Shown in pieces: positions 51,729 through 60,906 of a stretch of 64,000 bases of DNA. The notes under the pieces were generated by a model. The model was not told the origin of the DNA. It saw nothing but the letters and a program-made list of their open reading frames with translations, and did no database searches. Within the stretch, counting starts at the first letter, position 1. Each line of letters begins with the position of its first letter. The translations under genes and the position numbers were made by a program. Origin of the DNA: Seonamhaeicola sp. S2-3. GTDB lineage: Bacteria > Bacteroidota > Bacteroidia > Flavobacteriales > Flavobacteriaceae. The DNA lies in the NCBI RefSeq assembly GCF_001971785.1, contig NZ_CP019389.1, positions 1,809,001-1,873,000 on the forward strand, in the 5' to 3' direction.

Positions 51729-54296
51729 TTAAAATTGTTGCCCTATTATGAAGTGAGTTTCCCAGCCATTTTTGGTGGTTTCGCCAATGATAGGGTCAAA
51801 ACCATGTCCGAAATCTATACCTAATAAACCAAATGCAGGCATAAAGATTCTAATACCTAAACCGGCAGATCTTTTAATATCAAAAGGATTGTAGTCTCTA
51901 AATCTATCATAAGATGCACCTCCTTCTAAAAAGCCTAAAGCGTAAATTTTAGCAGATGCTTTTAAAGTAATGGGGTAACGAAGCTCTAAAGAGAATTTGT
52001 TATAAATAGTACCTCCATCTGTACTTGATAACGATTGGTTTGGATAACCACGTAATTGAATAGCTTCTCTACCATCTAAACTGTAGGTTCCTAAACCATC
52101 ACCTCCAACAAAATATCTTTCAAAAGGAATAACACCTCTATCGTTGTTATAAGCTCCTAAGAAACCAAATTCTATTAATGGTCTTAAAACTAAATTTTTT
52201 GCAATTTGGTTATACCACTCTCCTGTAAAGTTTATTTTATAAAACTCTAACCATTTATAACGTTCTTGATCTATTTTAGCTAGTTCATCACTATCTTGAT
52301 CAATTACAGCTTGTTCTCTATCTTCAGCAAGTTGAGCGTAATCAACACCATTAACTAAGGAGTAAGGGAATGAAAATTTTGCTGTTGCAGAAAATTTAGA
52401 ACCTCCTGTTGGGAAAATAGGGTCTATTCTAGTATCATTTCTACTTAAACCAATGGTGTAAGATAGGTTGTTAGAATACCCGTCTCCAAAGGTGAATAAA
52501 CCTGTATTGTAGTTGTTTAAATCGTAGCGTTGATAACTAATAGCGTTTGATAGTGTAAAGTATTCATCTGGTACAGATAAACGTTTTGCTAAACCAAAAG
52601 TTATACCTGTAATATTAAAACTTCTGCTTTTATCTGCATTACCTGTTGTGTAGTCATATAAGAATTGTTTGGTGTGTGATAAAGATGTTGAAAATTGAAC
52701 AGGTTTTTTACCACCTAACCAAGGTTCTGAAAATTGAAAGCTATATGTTTGGTAAAACCTACTGGCTTGTAAACGTAATGCTAAACGTTGGCCATCTCCC
52801 ATAGGGATTGGTTTATAGGCTTCTTTTTTAAAGATGTCTTTTATTGAAAAGTTATTAAAAGAAAGCCCCAGTGTACCAATAAAGCCACCACCACCGTAAC
52901 CACCTTGTAATTCTATTTGGCTGGAACCGGTTTCTTTTACAGAGTATTCCATGTCTATAGTGCCTTCAACAGGGTTTGGATTGTTGAAGTTTGGTGAAAT
53001 TTCTTGAGCATCAAAGAAACCTAACTGTCCTAGCTCTCTAACAGTTCTTACTACGTCTGATTTGTCGTATAATTGTCCAGGGCGTGTTCTTAATGCTCTG
53101 TAAACAACATGGTCATTGGTTTTGTCATTACCAACAACAGAAACTCTATTAAAGTAAGCGGGTTTTCCTTCTGTAATTCTAATTTCCATATCAATTACAT
53201 TATCATCGGCACTTACTTCAACCTGACGAATAGTAGAGAATAAATAGCCGCTGTTTTGATATAAGTTGGTAATATCATTAGCATCTGGTTTTGTGTTATC
53301 GGCTATTCTTTTTTGTAATAGTACACCATTGTAGGTGTCTCCTTTTTCAATACGAAGAATGTTTCTTAATTGTTGGTCTGTATAAACAGTATTACCAATA
53401 AATTTAATATCTCCAAAGGTATACAGTTCGCCCTCATTTATGTCAATATTAATAGATATGGTTTTGTCATTGTTATAAATAATGCTATCAGAAATAATTC
53501 TAGCATCTCTATATCCGTTTTCTTTAAATTTATCAACTACACTTGATAAATCTGCTTGATAAGCAGAATCTATAAATTTAGAACGTTTTAAGATACGTAG
53601 GCGGTTAATTTTTTTTGTGCTTTTCATGGCTTTTCTAAGTTTTTTATCACTTATAGCATTATTGCCATTAAACACAATGTCTTTAATTTTTACTTTTTCA
53701 CCTTTATCAATATTTAGCACCATATTAACACGTGCACTTCCTGTGGTGTCTTTAACTTCTATGGTGTTAATATGTACTTTGGTGTTTAAAAACCCTTGTT
53801 TTTTATATTTTTTTGTTAAGAAATTCTTAGTAGTTGTAATAAGGTTTTCTGTTACTTTAGTGCCTTTTTTGAGTTTGTTTTCTTCTATTATACTTTCAAC
53901 CTTTCCTTTTTTAACACCATTTATTTTTAACTCATTTAGTTGCGGTAAGTCTTCTAACCTAATTTGAAGGTTTGCTGTACCGTTTTCAATGCTAGTAACA
54001 TAAACTTCAATATTATTAAATAGCTTAGTGCCCCAAAGTTTTTTAATGGCGTTACCTATTTCTTCTCCTGGAATATTAATTTCTTGCCCTTTTCTTAAAC
54101 CAGAGAAGTTTACAATTGTTTGCTCTCCAAAAGTGGTATTACCTAAAACAGAAATAGTACCAACAGTGTATTTCTTACTTGAATTAAATGATAAATCTTG
54201 AGCTTGTATATTAGAATAAGCTAGCGTAGTAAGCAAGATTGCTAAACTGAATTTTAAATATGTTTTTAACGGTAGTCTGTTAGTTAAGTTGTTCAC
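51729..54296 (-). CDS. bamA: Outer membrane protein assembly factor BamA
   Basis: The protein has 855 residues from a GTG start at 54296; this gives a good signal peptide (LKFSLAILLTTLAYSNIQAQ) and overlaps the uppS stop by 17 bases. A longer frame to 54404 would lie inside uppS and is rejected. Five POTRA domains (about 35-420, GxIxVxGNxx type motifs such as VGTISVLGNTTF and IKFIGNTVY) precede a C-terminal 16-strand barrel with the SxTxxxGGxxF and GxGIRIFMPAFG motifs and ending in FIIGQQF. BamA inserts outer-membrane proteins. It lies in an uppS-bamA-ompH-ompH run. Confidence 0.95.
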   Translation of the reverse strand: MNNLTNRLPLKTYLKFSLAILLTTLAYSNIQAQDLSFNSSKKYTVGTISVLGNTTFGEQTIVNFSGLRKGQEINIPGEEIGNAIKKLWGTKLFNNIEVYVTSIENGTANLQIRLEDLPQLNELKINGVKKGKVESIIEENKLKKGTKVTENLITTTKNFLTKKYKKQGFLNTKVHINTIEVKDTTGSARVNMVLNIDKGEKVKIKDIVFNGNNAISDKKLRKAMKSTKKINRLRILKRSKFIDSAYQADLSSVVDKFKENGYRDARIISDSIIYNNDKTISINIDINEGELYTFGDIKFIGNTVYTDQQLRNILRIEKGDTYNGVLLQKRIADNTKPDANDITNLYQNSGYLFSTIRQVEVSADDNVIDMEIRITEGKPAYFNRVSVVGNDKTNDHVVYRALRTRPGQLYDKSDVVRTVRELGQLGFFDAQEISPNFNNPNPVEGTIDMEYSVKETGSSQIELQGGYGGGGFIGTLGLSFNNFSIKDIFKKEAYKPIPMGDGQRLALRLQASRFYQTYSFQFSEPWLGGKKPVQFSTSLSHTKQFLYDYTTGNADKSRSFNITGITFGLAKRLSVPDEYFTLSNAISYQRYDLNNYNTGLFTFGDGYSNNLSYTIGLSRNDTRIDPIFPTGGSKFSATAKFSFPYSLVNGVDYAQLAEDREQAVIDQDSDELAKIDQERYKWLEFYKINFTGEWYNQIAKNLVLRPLIEFGFLGAYNNDRGVIPFERYFVGGDGLGTYSLDGREAIQLRGYPNQSLSSTDGGTIYNKFSLELRYPITLKASAKIYALGFLEGGASYDRFRDYNPFDIKRSAGLGIRIFMPAFGLLGIDFGHGFDPIIGETTKNGWETHFIIGQQF

Positions 54297-55020
54297 TTGT
54301 TTTCCCAAATCTTCTCTCTCTTTTTTGATATTCAATAATAGCTTCATACAAATGCTTCTTTGTAAAATCTGGCCAAAGCACATTGGTAAAATATAATTCT
54401 GCATACGCTATTTGCCAAAGCAAAAAATTACTAATGCGTTGTTCTCCACTAGTTCTAATAAGCAAATCTACATCTGGTAAATTATGCGTGTAAAGATGCT
54501 CATTTATAATTGATTCATCAATATTATCGGGCGAAATTATATTATTTTTAACTTTAATACTAATCTCTTTAACAGTATTTAGCAATTCTTCTCTAGAGCC
54601 GTAGCTTAAAGCTAAAGTTAGAGTCATTCTGTTATTAGATTTAGTTTTGTTAATTACCTCAGAAAGTTCTTTAAAAACCTTAGCAGGTAGTAGTGATAGA
54701 TTGCCAATTGCCGATAGCTTTATGTTATTGTCTTGAAGCGTTTTTATTTCTTTTCTTAATGAGGATATTAGAAGTTTCATTAGGGTTTGAACTTCTAATT
54801 TTGGTCGGTTCCAATTTTCTGTTGAAAAAGCGTAAAGTGTTAAATTTTTAACACCTAATTCTGCACAGGATTCAACCGTTTTTCTAACAGATTTAGTACC
54901 GTTTTCATGACCAAAAGCCCGCATCATGCCCTTTTGTTTTGCCCAACGACCGTTACCATCCATTATTATGGCAATGTGGTCTGGGAGTTTTTTACTTAGT
55001 ATGCGTTCTTTTAAATCCAT
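54280..55020 (-). CDS. uppS: Isoprenyl transferase (undecaprenyl diphosphate synthase)
   Basis: The protein has 246 residues. UppS builds the C55 lipid carrier for peptidoglycan and O-antigen. It shows IIMDGNGRWAK (catalytic D21), GHENGTKSVR, LTLYAFSTENW, DLLIRTSGEQRISNFLLWQ and the FTNVLWPDF stretch. It starts 1 base after the DUF6089 stop and overlaps bamA by 17 bases. Confidence 0.97.
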   Translation of the reverse strand: MDLKERILSKKLPDHIAIIMDGNGRWAKQKGMMRAFGHENGTKSVRKTVESCAELGVKNLTLYAFSTENWNRPKLEVQTLMKLLISSLRKEIKTLQDNNIKLSAIGNLSLLPAKVFKELSEVINKTKSNNRMTLTLALSYGSREELLNTVKEISIKVKNNIISPDNIDESIINEHLYTHNLPDVDLLIRTSGEQRISNFLLWQIAYAELYFTNVLWPDFTKKHLYEAIIEYQKRERRFGKTSEQLN

Positions 55021-55021
55021 T

Positions 55022-55708
55022 TTAGTTTATACAGTAACATGGGTTTTCTCCAAAGGTATAAGTTAAAGTTATACCAGAAAACACGTACCAGTCGTCATTG
55101 TTAATATTTCCAAATCTATATTGATAATAAGCCGGGTCTTCTGGTAAGCTTCCGTCTAAATTATCAGAAAAAGTATATCTGGCTCCAATTTCAATACCAA
55201 ATATAATGTTATCTATAAAAGTGGCTTTGTATCCTAATGTCATTGGAATACCAAATGCCCAACTAGAACTGTTTTCAGATGTTTGTACACCATTTAAAAA
55301 AAAGTGGTTATCATGTTTAGCAGCTGTTATTCCAGAGTGTAAATAGGGTGTGCCTATTTTTCTTTCGGAATGTAAGTTAAAATCTTTAAAAGTAAACTCC
55401 ATACCTAAAGAAAGTTCTGTAATATTTGTTGAAAACTCATAACCTCTTTGAATTCGTCTTGGGTCATCAGAATTGGTGTCTATGCCTTTTAATTTACTAA
55501 AAATGAGAGATGCTCTGTAAGAGTGTCTTCGGCTTCTATTCCATTTGTATATACCACCAATAGCTAATTGATTTGGTGAAATGTAATTGGTAGCCCCTAC
55601 ATCGCCAATAAAATTAGAGCCTCCTAAATAGAGCCCTATTTCATTAATTTGAGAGTGGCCAAAATGGATGCTTAAAATACTAAATACTAATACGGTTAAG
55701 TGCCTCAT
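55022..55708 (-). CDS. DUF6089 family outer-membrane beta-barrel protein
   Basis: The protein has 228 residues: a signal peptide (about 1-19), the EIGLYLGGSNFIGDVG opening, alternating strand sequence and an aromatic-containing last strand (GITLTYTFGENPCYCIN). The GGSNFxGD opening is typical of the DUF6089 family, usually encoded next to uppS and bamA in Bacteroidota. Function is unknown; an outer-membrane structural or assembly role is inferred from context. Confidence 0.85.
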   Translation of the reverse strand: MRHLTVLVFSILSIHFGHSQINEIGLYLGGSNFIGDVGATNYISPNQLAIGGIYKWNRSRRHSYRASLIFSKLKGIDTNSDDPRRIQRGYEFSTNITELSLGMEFTFKDFNLHSERKIGTPYLHSGITAAKHDNHFFLNGVQTSENSSSWAFGIPMTLGYKATFIDNIIFGIEIGARYTFSDNLDGSLPEDPAYYQYRFGNINNDDWYVFSGITLTYTFGENPCYCIN

Positions 55709-55819
55709 AGATATTCAAAAGTTTGCAAATATAATAAATAAGATTAGCCAAAAGTAATTTGAACTAAATTGTATTAGTGTAAAAACAGTATTTCTTACAA
55801 ATTATTGTGAAATATAGGT

Positions 55820-56704
55820 TTAATTACGCTTGTCTTCTCCCCAAAGTAGTTTTTTCCTAAGGGTTATTAAAAAGCTTTCATCTAGTAAATCAATCATTTT
55901 AATTTTAAAATCGGCTTTTTTAATTGTTATCAATGTACCGTTATCTAGTGTGGCAATTCTAGAATCTAATGACACTAAATGCTGTTCTTCTCTACCATAA
56001 ACTTTAAGTTTAATTTCTGTAGTATCTGGAATAACAAGGGGTCTTGCACTTAAATTGTGTGGAGCAATTGGTGTTAAAACAAAACTATTAGTATCTGGTG
56101 TTATAACGGGACCACCACAACTTAAAGAATACCCAGTAGATCCTGTTGGGGTTGAAATTATTAAACCATCGCTCCAATAAGATGTTAAATACTCGTTGTT
56201 TAAATGGGTTTCAACGGTAATCATAGAGGTGGTATTCTTTCTGCTAACGGCTATCTCGTTTAAAGCAAAATTTAAAGTGCTAATTTCTTTATTTTCTGGG
56301 GTGGTTTCTACAGTTAACAAACTACGTTCTGATATTTTGTATTTACCATCAATAATGTTTTGAATGGCTTGTTCTATAGCGTCAACTTGTATGGTAGCTA
56401 AAAAACCTAAACGTCCTGTGTTAAGCCCTATAATTGGTATATCAATATCTTTTATAAAGGTAATAGCTCTTAAAATGGTGCCATCTCCACCTACACTTAC
56501 AAGAAAATCAAAAGAGGTGTCTAAAGTGTCAAAAGTTTTAAATGATATATAATCTTGAAAATTAGGCGATTCTTTTTTTATAATATTGAAAAACTCGGTT
56601 TCAATATAGGCATCCATATCTTTTTTTAATAAGTAATGGAAAAGGGTTTCAACCGATTGTGTGGTTGTATCATTATAAAATCGTCCAAAAATGGCTACCT
56701 TCAT
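55820..56704 (-). CDS. nadK: NAD kinase
   Basis: The protein has 294 residues. NadK phosphorylates NAD to NADP. The GGDGT motif (72-76, catalytic D74), GLNTGRLGFLA, and the TPTGSTGYSLSCGGP segment are intact, followed by the LTPIAPHNLSARPLVIP block. The neighbours are a CBS-domain gene upstream and the DUF6089 gene downstream. Confidence 0.97.
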   Translation of the reverse strand: MKVAIFGRFYNDTTTQSVETLFHYLLKKDMDAYIETEFFNIIKKESPNFQDYISFKTFDTLDTSFDFLVSVGGDGTILRAITFIKDIDIPIIGLNTGRLGFLATIQVDAIEQAIQNIIDGKYKISERSLLTVETTPENKEISTLNFALNEIAVSRKNTTSMITVETHLNNEYLTSYWSDGLIISTPTGSTGYSLSCGGPVITPDTNSFVLTPIAPHNLSARPLVIPDTTEIKLKVYGREEQHLVSLDSRIATLDNGTLITIKKADFKIKMIDLLDESFLITLRKKLLWGEDKRN

Positions 56705-56732
56705 TATTAATTGTTTTTTGCCTTGTTAAGGG

Positions 56733-57392
56733 TTACATGTTTAAATATTTATTCAAGTAGTCCGATCGTTCTTTCAAACTTTCAATGTATGTGTCTTCTT
56801 CATGCCCAGAAACAATGTTGTAACTGTATCTTCGGAATGTTTGAATAATATCATTTAAACTTGTGTTGCCTATTTTAAGAGTTACTTGTACCACATCATT
56901 TTTTATGTTTGAAATAAAAGCTCCTAGTAATTTGCCATTATTAGATTCTACAATTTGGCTAATTTCACTAAAAGAATAATCGTTTATACCTTTTTCAATA
57001 ACTAAAACTGCTCCAGGAGCATGAAAGAAAGGAGCTTCGTTAAAAAGACTTATAATATCATTGAGTTCATAATATCCTAAATAATTGTTTTTTTCATCTA
57101 ATACAGGCATAATGTTAGATGCGTTTTTTGCAAAGGCTTCTAACACATCTAGCCAAAGCGTAGTGTCTCTAACATAAAAATTTTCTATTGCATACAGGTA
57201 CTCACTAACAGGCTTACTGCCATCAAAGCAATGTACATCTGTTTCAAAAAGAACTCCTGTAAATACACCATTAACATCTTTAACCGGAATATGTGAATAT
57301 GTAAGTTGATTGAAAAGTAGTTGTAAATCTGCTATTTTACTACTGCTTTCAACAGGTTTAATGTCGTTTATAATATATTCTTGCAATTTCAT
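56733..57392 (-). CDS. CBS-domain protein
   Basis: The protein has 219 residues from the ATG at 57392 (MKLQEYIINDIKPVE), preferred to an upstream frame extension because it starts at the conserved beginning. Two CBS motifs occupy about 1-125 (LTYSHIPVKDVNGVFTGVL and ASNIMPVLDEKNNYLGYYEL), followed by an ACT-like domain (APGAVLVIEKGINDYS). CBS pairs bind adenosyl ligands. It is commonly found next to nadK in the phylum. It is divergent from pdxJ. Confidence 0.9.
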   Translation of the reverse strand: MKLQEYIINDIKPVESSSKIADLQLLFNQLTYSHIPVKDVNGVFTGVLFETDVHCFDGSKPVSEYLYAIENFYVRDTTLWLDVLEAFAKNASNIMPVLDEKNNYLGYYELNDIISLFNEAPFFHAPGAVLVIEKGINDYSFSEISQIVESNNGKLLGAFISNIKNDVVQVTLKIGNTSLNDIIQTFRRYSYNIVSGHEEDTYIESLKERSDYLNKYLNM

Positions 57393-57479
57393 AAGAGCTA
57401 AATGTATACCATGCAAATTAATTAAAAAAATAACACTTAAGCCTTTTCTACTTTGTATTTTTGTTTTAAAAAACAATTC

Positions 57480-58193
57480 ATGACAAAGTTAAGTGTAAAC
57501 ATTAATAAGATTGCTACGTTAAGAAATTCTAGAGGAGGCGATGTTCCCAATGTAGTGCAATTTGCAAAAGATGTTCAGCGGTTTGGAGCCGAAGGGGTAA
57601 CCATTCACCCAAGGCCAGATGAACGTCATATTAGGTATCAAGATGCACGCGATTTAAAGTCTGTAGTTTACACAGAATATAATATTGAAGGGAATCCTAT
57701 AAAGTCTTTTATAGATTTAGTTTTAAGTGTGCAACCAACACAAGTTACTTTGGTGCCAGATGCTGAAGACGCCATAACTAGTAATGCTGGTTGGGATACC
57801 ATAAAACACAAGGATTTTTTAGTTGATGTTATTAAAGAATTTCAACAAAACAATATTAGAACTTCTATTTTTGTAGACCCTGTTTTAAAACAAATTGAAG
57901 GCGCTAAAGAAACCGGAACAGATAGAATTGAATTGTATACAGAAGCCTTTGCGCATCAATACAGTTTAGGTAATAAAGAAGCCGTAAAACCGTACGCAGA
58001 TTGTGCTGTTTTAGCTAATAATCTAGGTTTGGGTATTAATGCAGGCCATGATTTATCACTAGAAAACATTCAATTCTTTAAAGAAAATATACCCGGACTT
58101 TTAGAGGTCTCTATAGGGCATGCCTTGGTAGCAGAAAGTTTATATTTAGGTGCTGAAAATGTTATTCAAATGTATTTACATAAGTTGAAATAA
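57480..58193 (+). CDS. pdxJ: Pyridoxine 5'-phosphate synthase
   Basis: The protein has 237 residues from the ATG at 57480. PdxJ condenses deoxyxylulose phosphate and aminoacetone phosphate to pyridoxine phosphate. It shows LSVNINKIATLRNSRGG at the N-terminus, TIHPRPDERHIR (active-site His and Arg residues), a QVTLVPD strand and the GINAGHDLSLEN motif. A -7-like element (TATTTTTG, 57456-57463) lies upstream. The hydrolase gene starts directly after the stop codon. Confidence 0.96.
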   Translation: MTKLSVNINKIATLRNSRGGDVPNVVQFAKDVQRFGAEGVTIHPRPDERHIRYQDARDLKSVVYTEYNIEGNPIKSFIDLVLSVQPTQVTLVPDAEDAITSNAGWDTIKHKDFLVDVIKEFQQNNIRTSIFVDPVLKQIEGAKETGTDRIELYTEAFAHQYSLGNKEAVKPYADCAVLANNLGLGINAGHDLSLENIQFFKENIPGLLEVSIGHALVAESLYLGAENVIQMYLHKLK

Positions 58194-58958
58194 ATGATTC
58201 TATATTCAAATATTATAGGTGAAGGAAAACCATTTATTATTCTTCACGGATTTTTAGGAATGAGCGATAATTGGAAAACACTTGGAAGGCAATTTAGCCA
58301 GCAAGGGTTTCAAGTACATTTGGTAGACCAACGTAATCACGGACGCAGTTTTTGGGATGAGAATTTTAATTATGAAATACTTGCCGAAGATTTAAAAAAC
58401 TATTGTAAAGCTCATAATTTAAACGATATTGTTTTGCTTGGTCACTCTATGGGAGGTAAAACCGCTATGATGTTTTCAGCATTGTATCCAAATCTTGTTT
58501 CAAAGCTATTAGTAGCCGATATTTCACCAAGATTCTACCCTGTACATCATCAAACCATATTAGAAGGCTTAAGCGCTTTAAATTTTGATGTAATAAAAAG
58601 TAGAGGTGAAGCCGATAAAGTTTTAAGTGAATTTGTATCCGATTTTGGAACTCGACAATTTTTACTTAAAAACCTATATTGGGTAGAAAAAGGAAAATTA
58701 GGATTACGGATTAATTTAGATGTTTTAAAAGCCGAAGTTGCCGAAATAGGAGAAGCATTGCCATCGTATTTACGATTTGAAAAAGACGTGTTATTCTTAA
58801 AAGGAGACCGTTCAGAATATATTGGAGTAGAAGATGAACAACTAATATTAAACCAATTTCCAAACGCAAAAATTGTTACTATAGCCAATTCAGGCCACTG
58901 GTTACATGCCGAAAACCCAAAAGACTTTTTTACTGCAGTTATAAAATTTGTTGGTTGA
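58194..58958 (+). CDS. Alpha/beta hydrolase (YbfF-like esterase)
   Basis: The protein has 254 residues. It shows an HGFLGMSDNW oxyanion loop, a VDQRNHGRS motif, the nucleophile elbow GHSMGG (Ser nucleophile) and the catalytic His in SGHWLHAENP. Homologues include YbfF, an acyl-CoA or ester hydrolase of broad range. It starts at the base after the pdxJ stop (TAA-ATG), so it is probably cotranslated. The natural substrate is unknown. Confidence 0.92.
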   Translation: MILYSNIIGEGKPFIILHGFLGMSDNWKTLGRQFSQQGFQVHLVDQRNHGRSFWDENFNYEILAEDLKNYCKAHNLNDIVLLGHSMGGKTAMMFSALYPNLVSKLLVADISPRFYPVHHQTILEGLSALNFDVIKSRGEADKVLSEFVSDFGTRQFLLKNLYWVEKGKLGLRINLDVLKAEVAEIGEALPSYLRFEKDVLFLKGDRSEYIGVEDEQLILNQFPNAKIVTIANSGHWLHAENPKDFFTAVIKFVG

Positions 58959-58992
58959 TATTTTGTAACTTGTAAGAATTAAACATAATTCT

Positions 58993-59340
58993 ATGAAACT
59001 AATTATTAAACTTTTATTAAACGCCTTAGCGGTGTTTGTGTTGGCTCATGTTTTATCGGGCGTTACAGTAAATGACTATGTTACGGCAATAATAGTGGCA
59101 GTAGTTTTATCAGTATTAAACCTTTTTGTAAAACCAATTTTGGTAATTTTTACATTGCCAATAACCATTGTAACATTAGGGTTGTTCTTACTTGTTATTA
59201 ATGCTTTAATTATTTTGTTGGCAGACAAATTAATAGATGGTTTTTCGGTAAGTAGTATTTGGGTAGCCATACTTTTTAGCATACTACTTTCAATATTACA
59301 ATCAATACTACATTCACTTTTAAAAGAAGATAAAAAATAG
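58993..59340 (+). CDS. Phage-holin-IV-like (YvlD-type) small membrane protein
   Basis: The protein has 115 residues with four membrane helices. It matches the YvlD/holin-IV-like family: ALAVFVLAHVLSGVTVNDY, NLFVKPILVIFTLPITIVTLGLF and LADKLIDGFSVSS. The holin name reflects homology only; no phage genes are nearby. It follows the hydrolase gene by 34 bases. Confidence 0.87.
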   Translation: MKLIIKLLLNALAVFVLAHVLSGVTVNDYVTAIIVAVVLSVLNLFVKPILVIFTLPITIVTLGLFLLVINALIILLADKLIDGFSVSSIWVAILFSILLSILQSILHSLLKEDKK

Positions 59341-59365
59341 CCTTATAATCAGGGTGTTAAAAACT

Positions 59366-59395
59366 TTGTTGGGATGCAAAAATGTATTACTTTTG
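59366..59395 (+). promoter_or_regulatory. Bacteroidota-type promoter for tig
   Basis: TTG (59366-59368), 19-base spacer and TACTTTTG (59388-59395), matching the consensus exactly. The tig start codon is 37 bases downstream. Confidence 0.75.
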
Positions 59396-59432
59396 CGTCC
59401 CAATTTTAGTTATACTAATTAGATTATTTAAA

Positions 59433-60761
59433 ATGAATATTACAAGAGAAAACCTTGATGCATTAAATGCTGTTGTAAAAGTAGATATTGCTAAAGAAGA
59501 TTACAGCGATAAAGTAGAGAAAATCTTGTCAGATTATCGTAAAACAGCAAACATACCTGGATTTAGAAAAGGGCATGTGCCAATGGGGATGGTAAAAAAA
59601 CAATACGGAAAAGCTGTATTGGTTGATGAGGTAAATAAATTGCTTCAAGATGCGTTAAATAAATATTTAACCGAAGAAAAATTAGATGTTTTAGGGCAAC
59701 CATTACCTAAACCTCAAGATGATATAGATTGGAATGCCGATGGGTTTACTTTTGAATTTGAATTAGGTTTAGCGCCAGAATTTGAAGTAAAACTAAAAGG
59801 CAAAAAAGCCATTACGCATTACAATATTATTGCTGATGATAAAATGATTGATGAGCAAATAGAGCGTATTCAAAAGCAATATGGCAAATTAGTATCTCAA
59901 GACACTGTAGAAAAAGACAGTGAAATTACAGGTACTTTTAAAAACGAAGAAAAAGAAATAGAAAATACCGTTACCATTACCCTAGATAAATTTAAAGGTA
60001 AAACTACCGAAAAACAATTTATAGGAGCTAAAGTTGGTGATGTAATAACCTTAAAAACCAAAGGACTTTATAATGATGAGCATGAGTTAATGCACGCTTT
60101 AAAATTAGGTCATGATGAGGTTCATGGTTTAGATATTGAAGTAACCTTTACAATTACTGAAATTAATAAACGCGAATTAGCAGATTTAGACCAAGAGTTA
60201 TTTGATAAACTTTTTGGAAAAGACGTTGTAAAAACCGTTACAGAATTAAAAGCTAAAATTAAAGAAGATGCTGAAAAACAATTCGTTCAGCAATCAGACC
60301 AAAAGCTTTTAAATGACGTTACAGAGTATTTAGTTGAAAATACTAAGTTTGATTTGCCTGCAGAATTCTTAACTAAATGGTTGGCAACCGCAGGTGAAAA
60401 GGAAATGGACGAAGCTCAGGCTAAAGAAGAATATGATAAATCTGAAAAAAGCTTACGTTACCAGTTAATAGAAGGAAAATTAATTGAAGAAAACGATATC
60501 AAAGTAACTATGGATGATATTAAAAATCATGCAAGAGAAATGATTAAAGGTCAAATGGCGCAGTTTGGTCAAATGAATCCTTCAGATAAAGAATTAGATG
60601 ACATTGCTGCAAGAGTATTATCTAATCAAGATGAAGCTCGTAGAATTTCAGAACAATTAATTAGCCAAAAATTATTAGAGCTTTATAAAGAAAAAGCCAA
60701 TATTAAGGTAAAAGAATTAAGTTACGAAAACTTTGTTAAAGAAGTGTACGGAGACAAATAA
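59433..60761 (+). CDS. tig: Trigger factor (ribosome-associated chaperone, peptidyl-prolyl isomerase)
   Basis: The protein has 442 residues from the ATG at 59433 (a longer frame to 59382 is rejected, since it would begin within the promoter region). It has the N-terminal ribosome-binding domain (about 1-115, with IPGFRKGHVPMGMVKKQYG, the loop that contacts L23), a diverged FKBP-like domain (about 145-235) and a long helical C-terminal chaperone domain. As in many Bacteroidota the FKBP site is weakly conserved. clpP and clpX follow, an order widely conserved in bacteria. Confidence 0.95.
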   Translation: MNITRENLDALNAVVKVDIAKEDYSDKVEKILSDYRKTANIPGFRKGHVPMGMVKKQYGKAVLVDEVNKLLQDALNKYLTEEKLDVLGQPLPKPQDDIDWNADGFTFEFELGLAPEFEVKLKGKKAITHYNIIADDKMIDEQIERIQKQYGKLVSQDTVEKDSEITGTFKNEEKEIENTVTITLDKFKGKTTEKQFIGAKVGDVITLKTKGLYNDEHELMHALKLGHDEVHGLDIEVTFTITEINKRELADLDQELFDKLFGKDVVKTVTELKAKIKEDAEKQFVQQSDQKLLNDVTEYLVENTKFDLPAEFLTKWLATAGEKEMDEAQAKEEYDKSEKSLRYQLIEGKLIEENDIKVTMDDIKNHAREMIKGQMAQFGQMNPSDKELDDIAARVLSNQDEARRISEQLISQKLLELYKEKANIKVKELSYENFVKEVYGDK

Positions 60762-60786
60762 CTAAAAGAATATTCATTATATTTAG

Positions 60787-60819
60787 GCGCTTAAATCATT
60801 AGGTTTAAGCGCTTTTTTA
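60787..60819 (+). terminator. Rho-independent terminator after tig
   Basis: GCGCTTAAA (60787-60795) pairs with TTTAAGCGC (60804-60812), followed by a T run. It starts 25 bases after the tig stop codon. Confidence 0.82.
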
Positions 60820-60838
60820 TTCAAAAAGAGTATCTTAA

Positions 60839-60856
60839 AAAACCAATTTTGGTTTT
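60839..60856. repeat. Perfect 18-bp palindrome upstream of clpP
   Basis: AAAACCAATTTTGGTTTT is a perfect 18-base palindrome between the tig terminator and the clpP start, followed by ATTTT. It may be an operator or an additional transcription end for tig. Confidence 0.5.
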
Positions 60857-60906
60857 ATTTTGATGTATATCAAGGGATTAACAATATAAAGTATCAAAGA
60901 ACAACT

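Noticed and set aside
53617-53967. 116-codon plus-strand frame inside bamA
   Set aside because: It is opposite the conserved POTRA-coding region of bamA and has no independent evidence.
54297-54404. Longer N-terminus for bamA reaching 54404
   Set aside because: It would run through the uppS coding sequence and push the signal peptide far inside the protein; the GTG at 54296 gives a normal signal peptide.
58993-59340. Holin-like protein as a sign of a prophage
   Set aside because: It belongs to a chromosomal small membrane family, and no integrase, capsid, tail or lysis genes are nearby.
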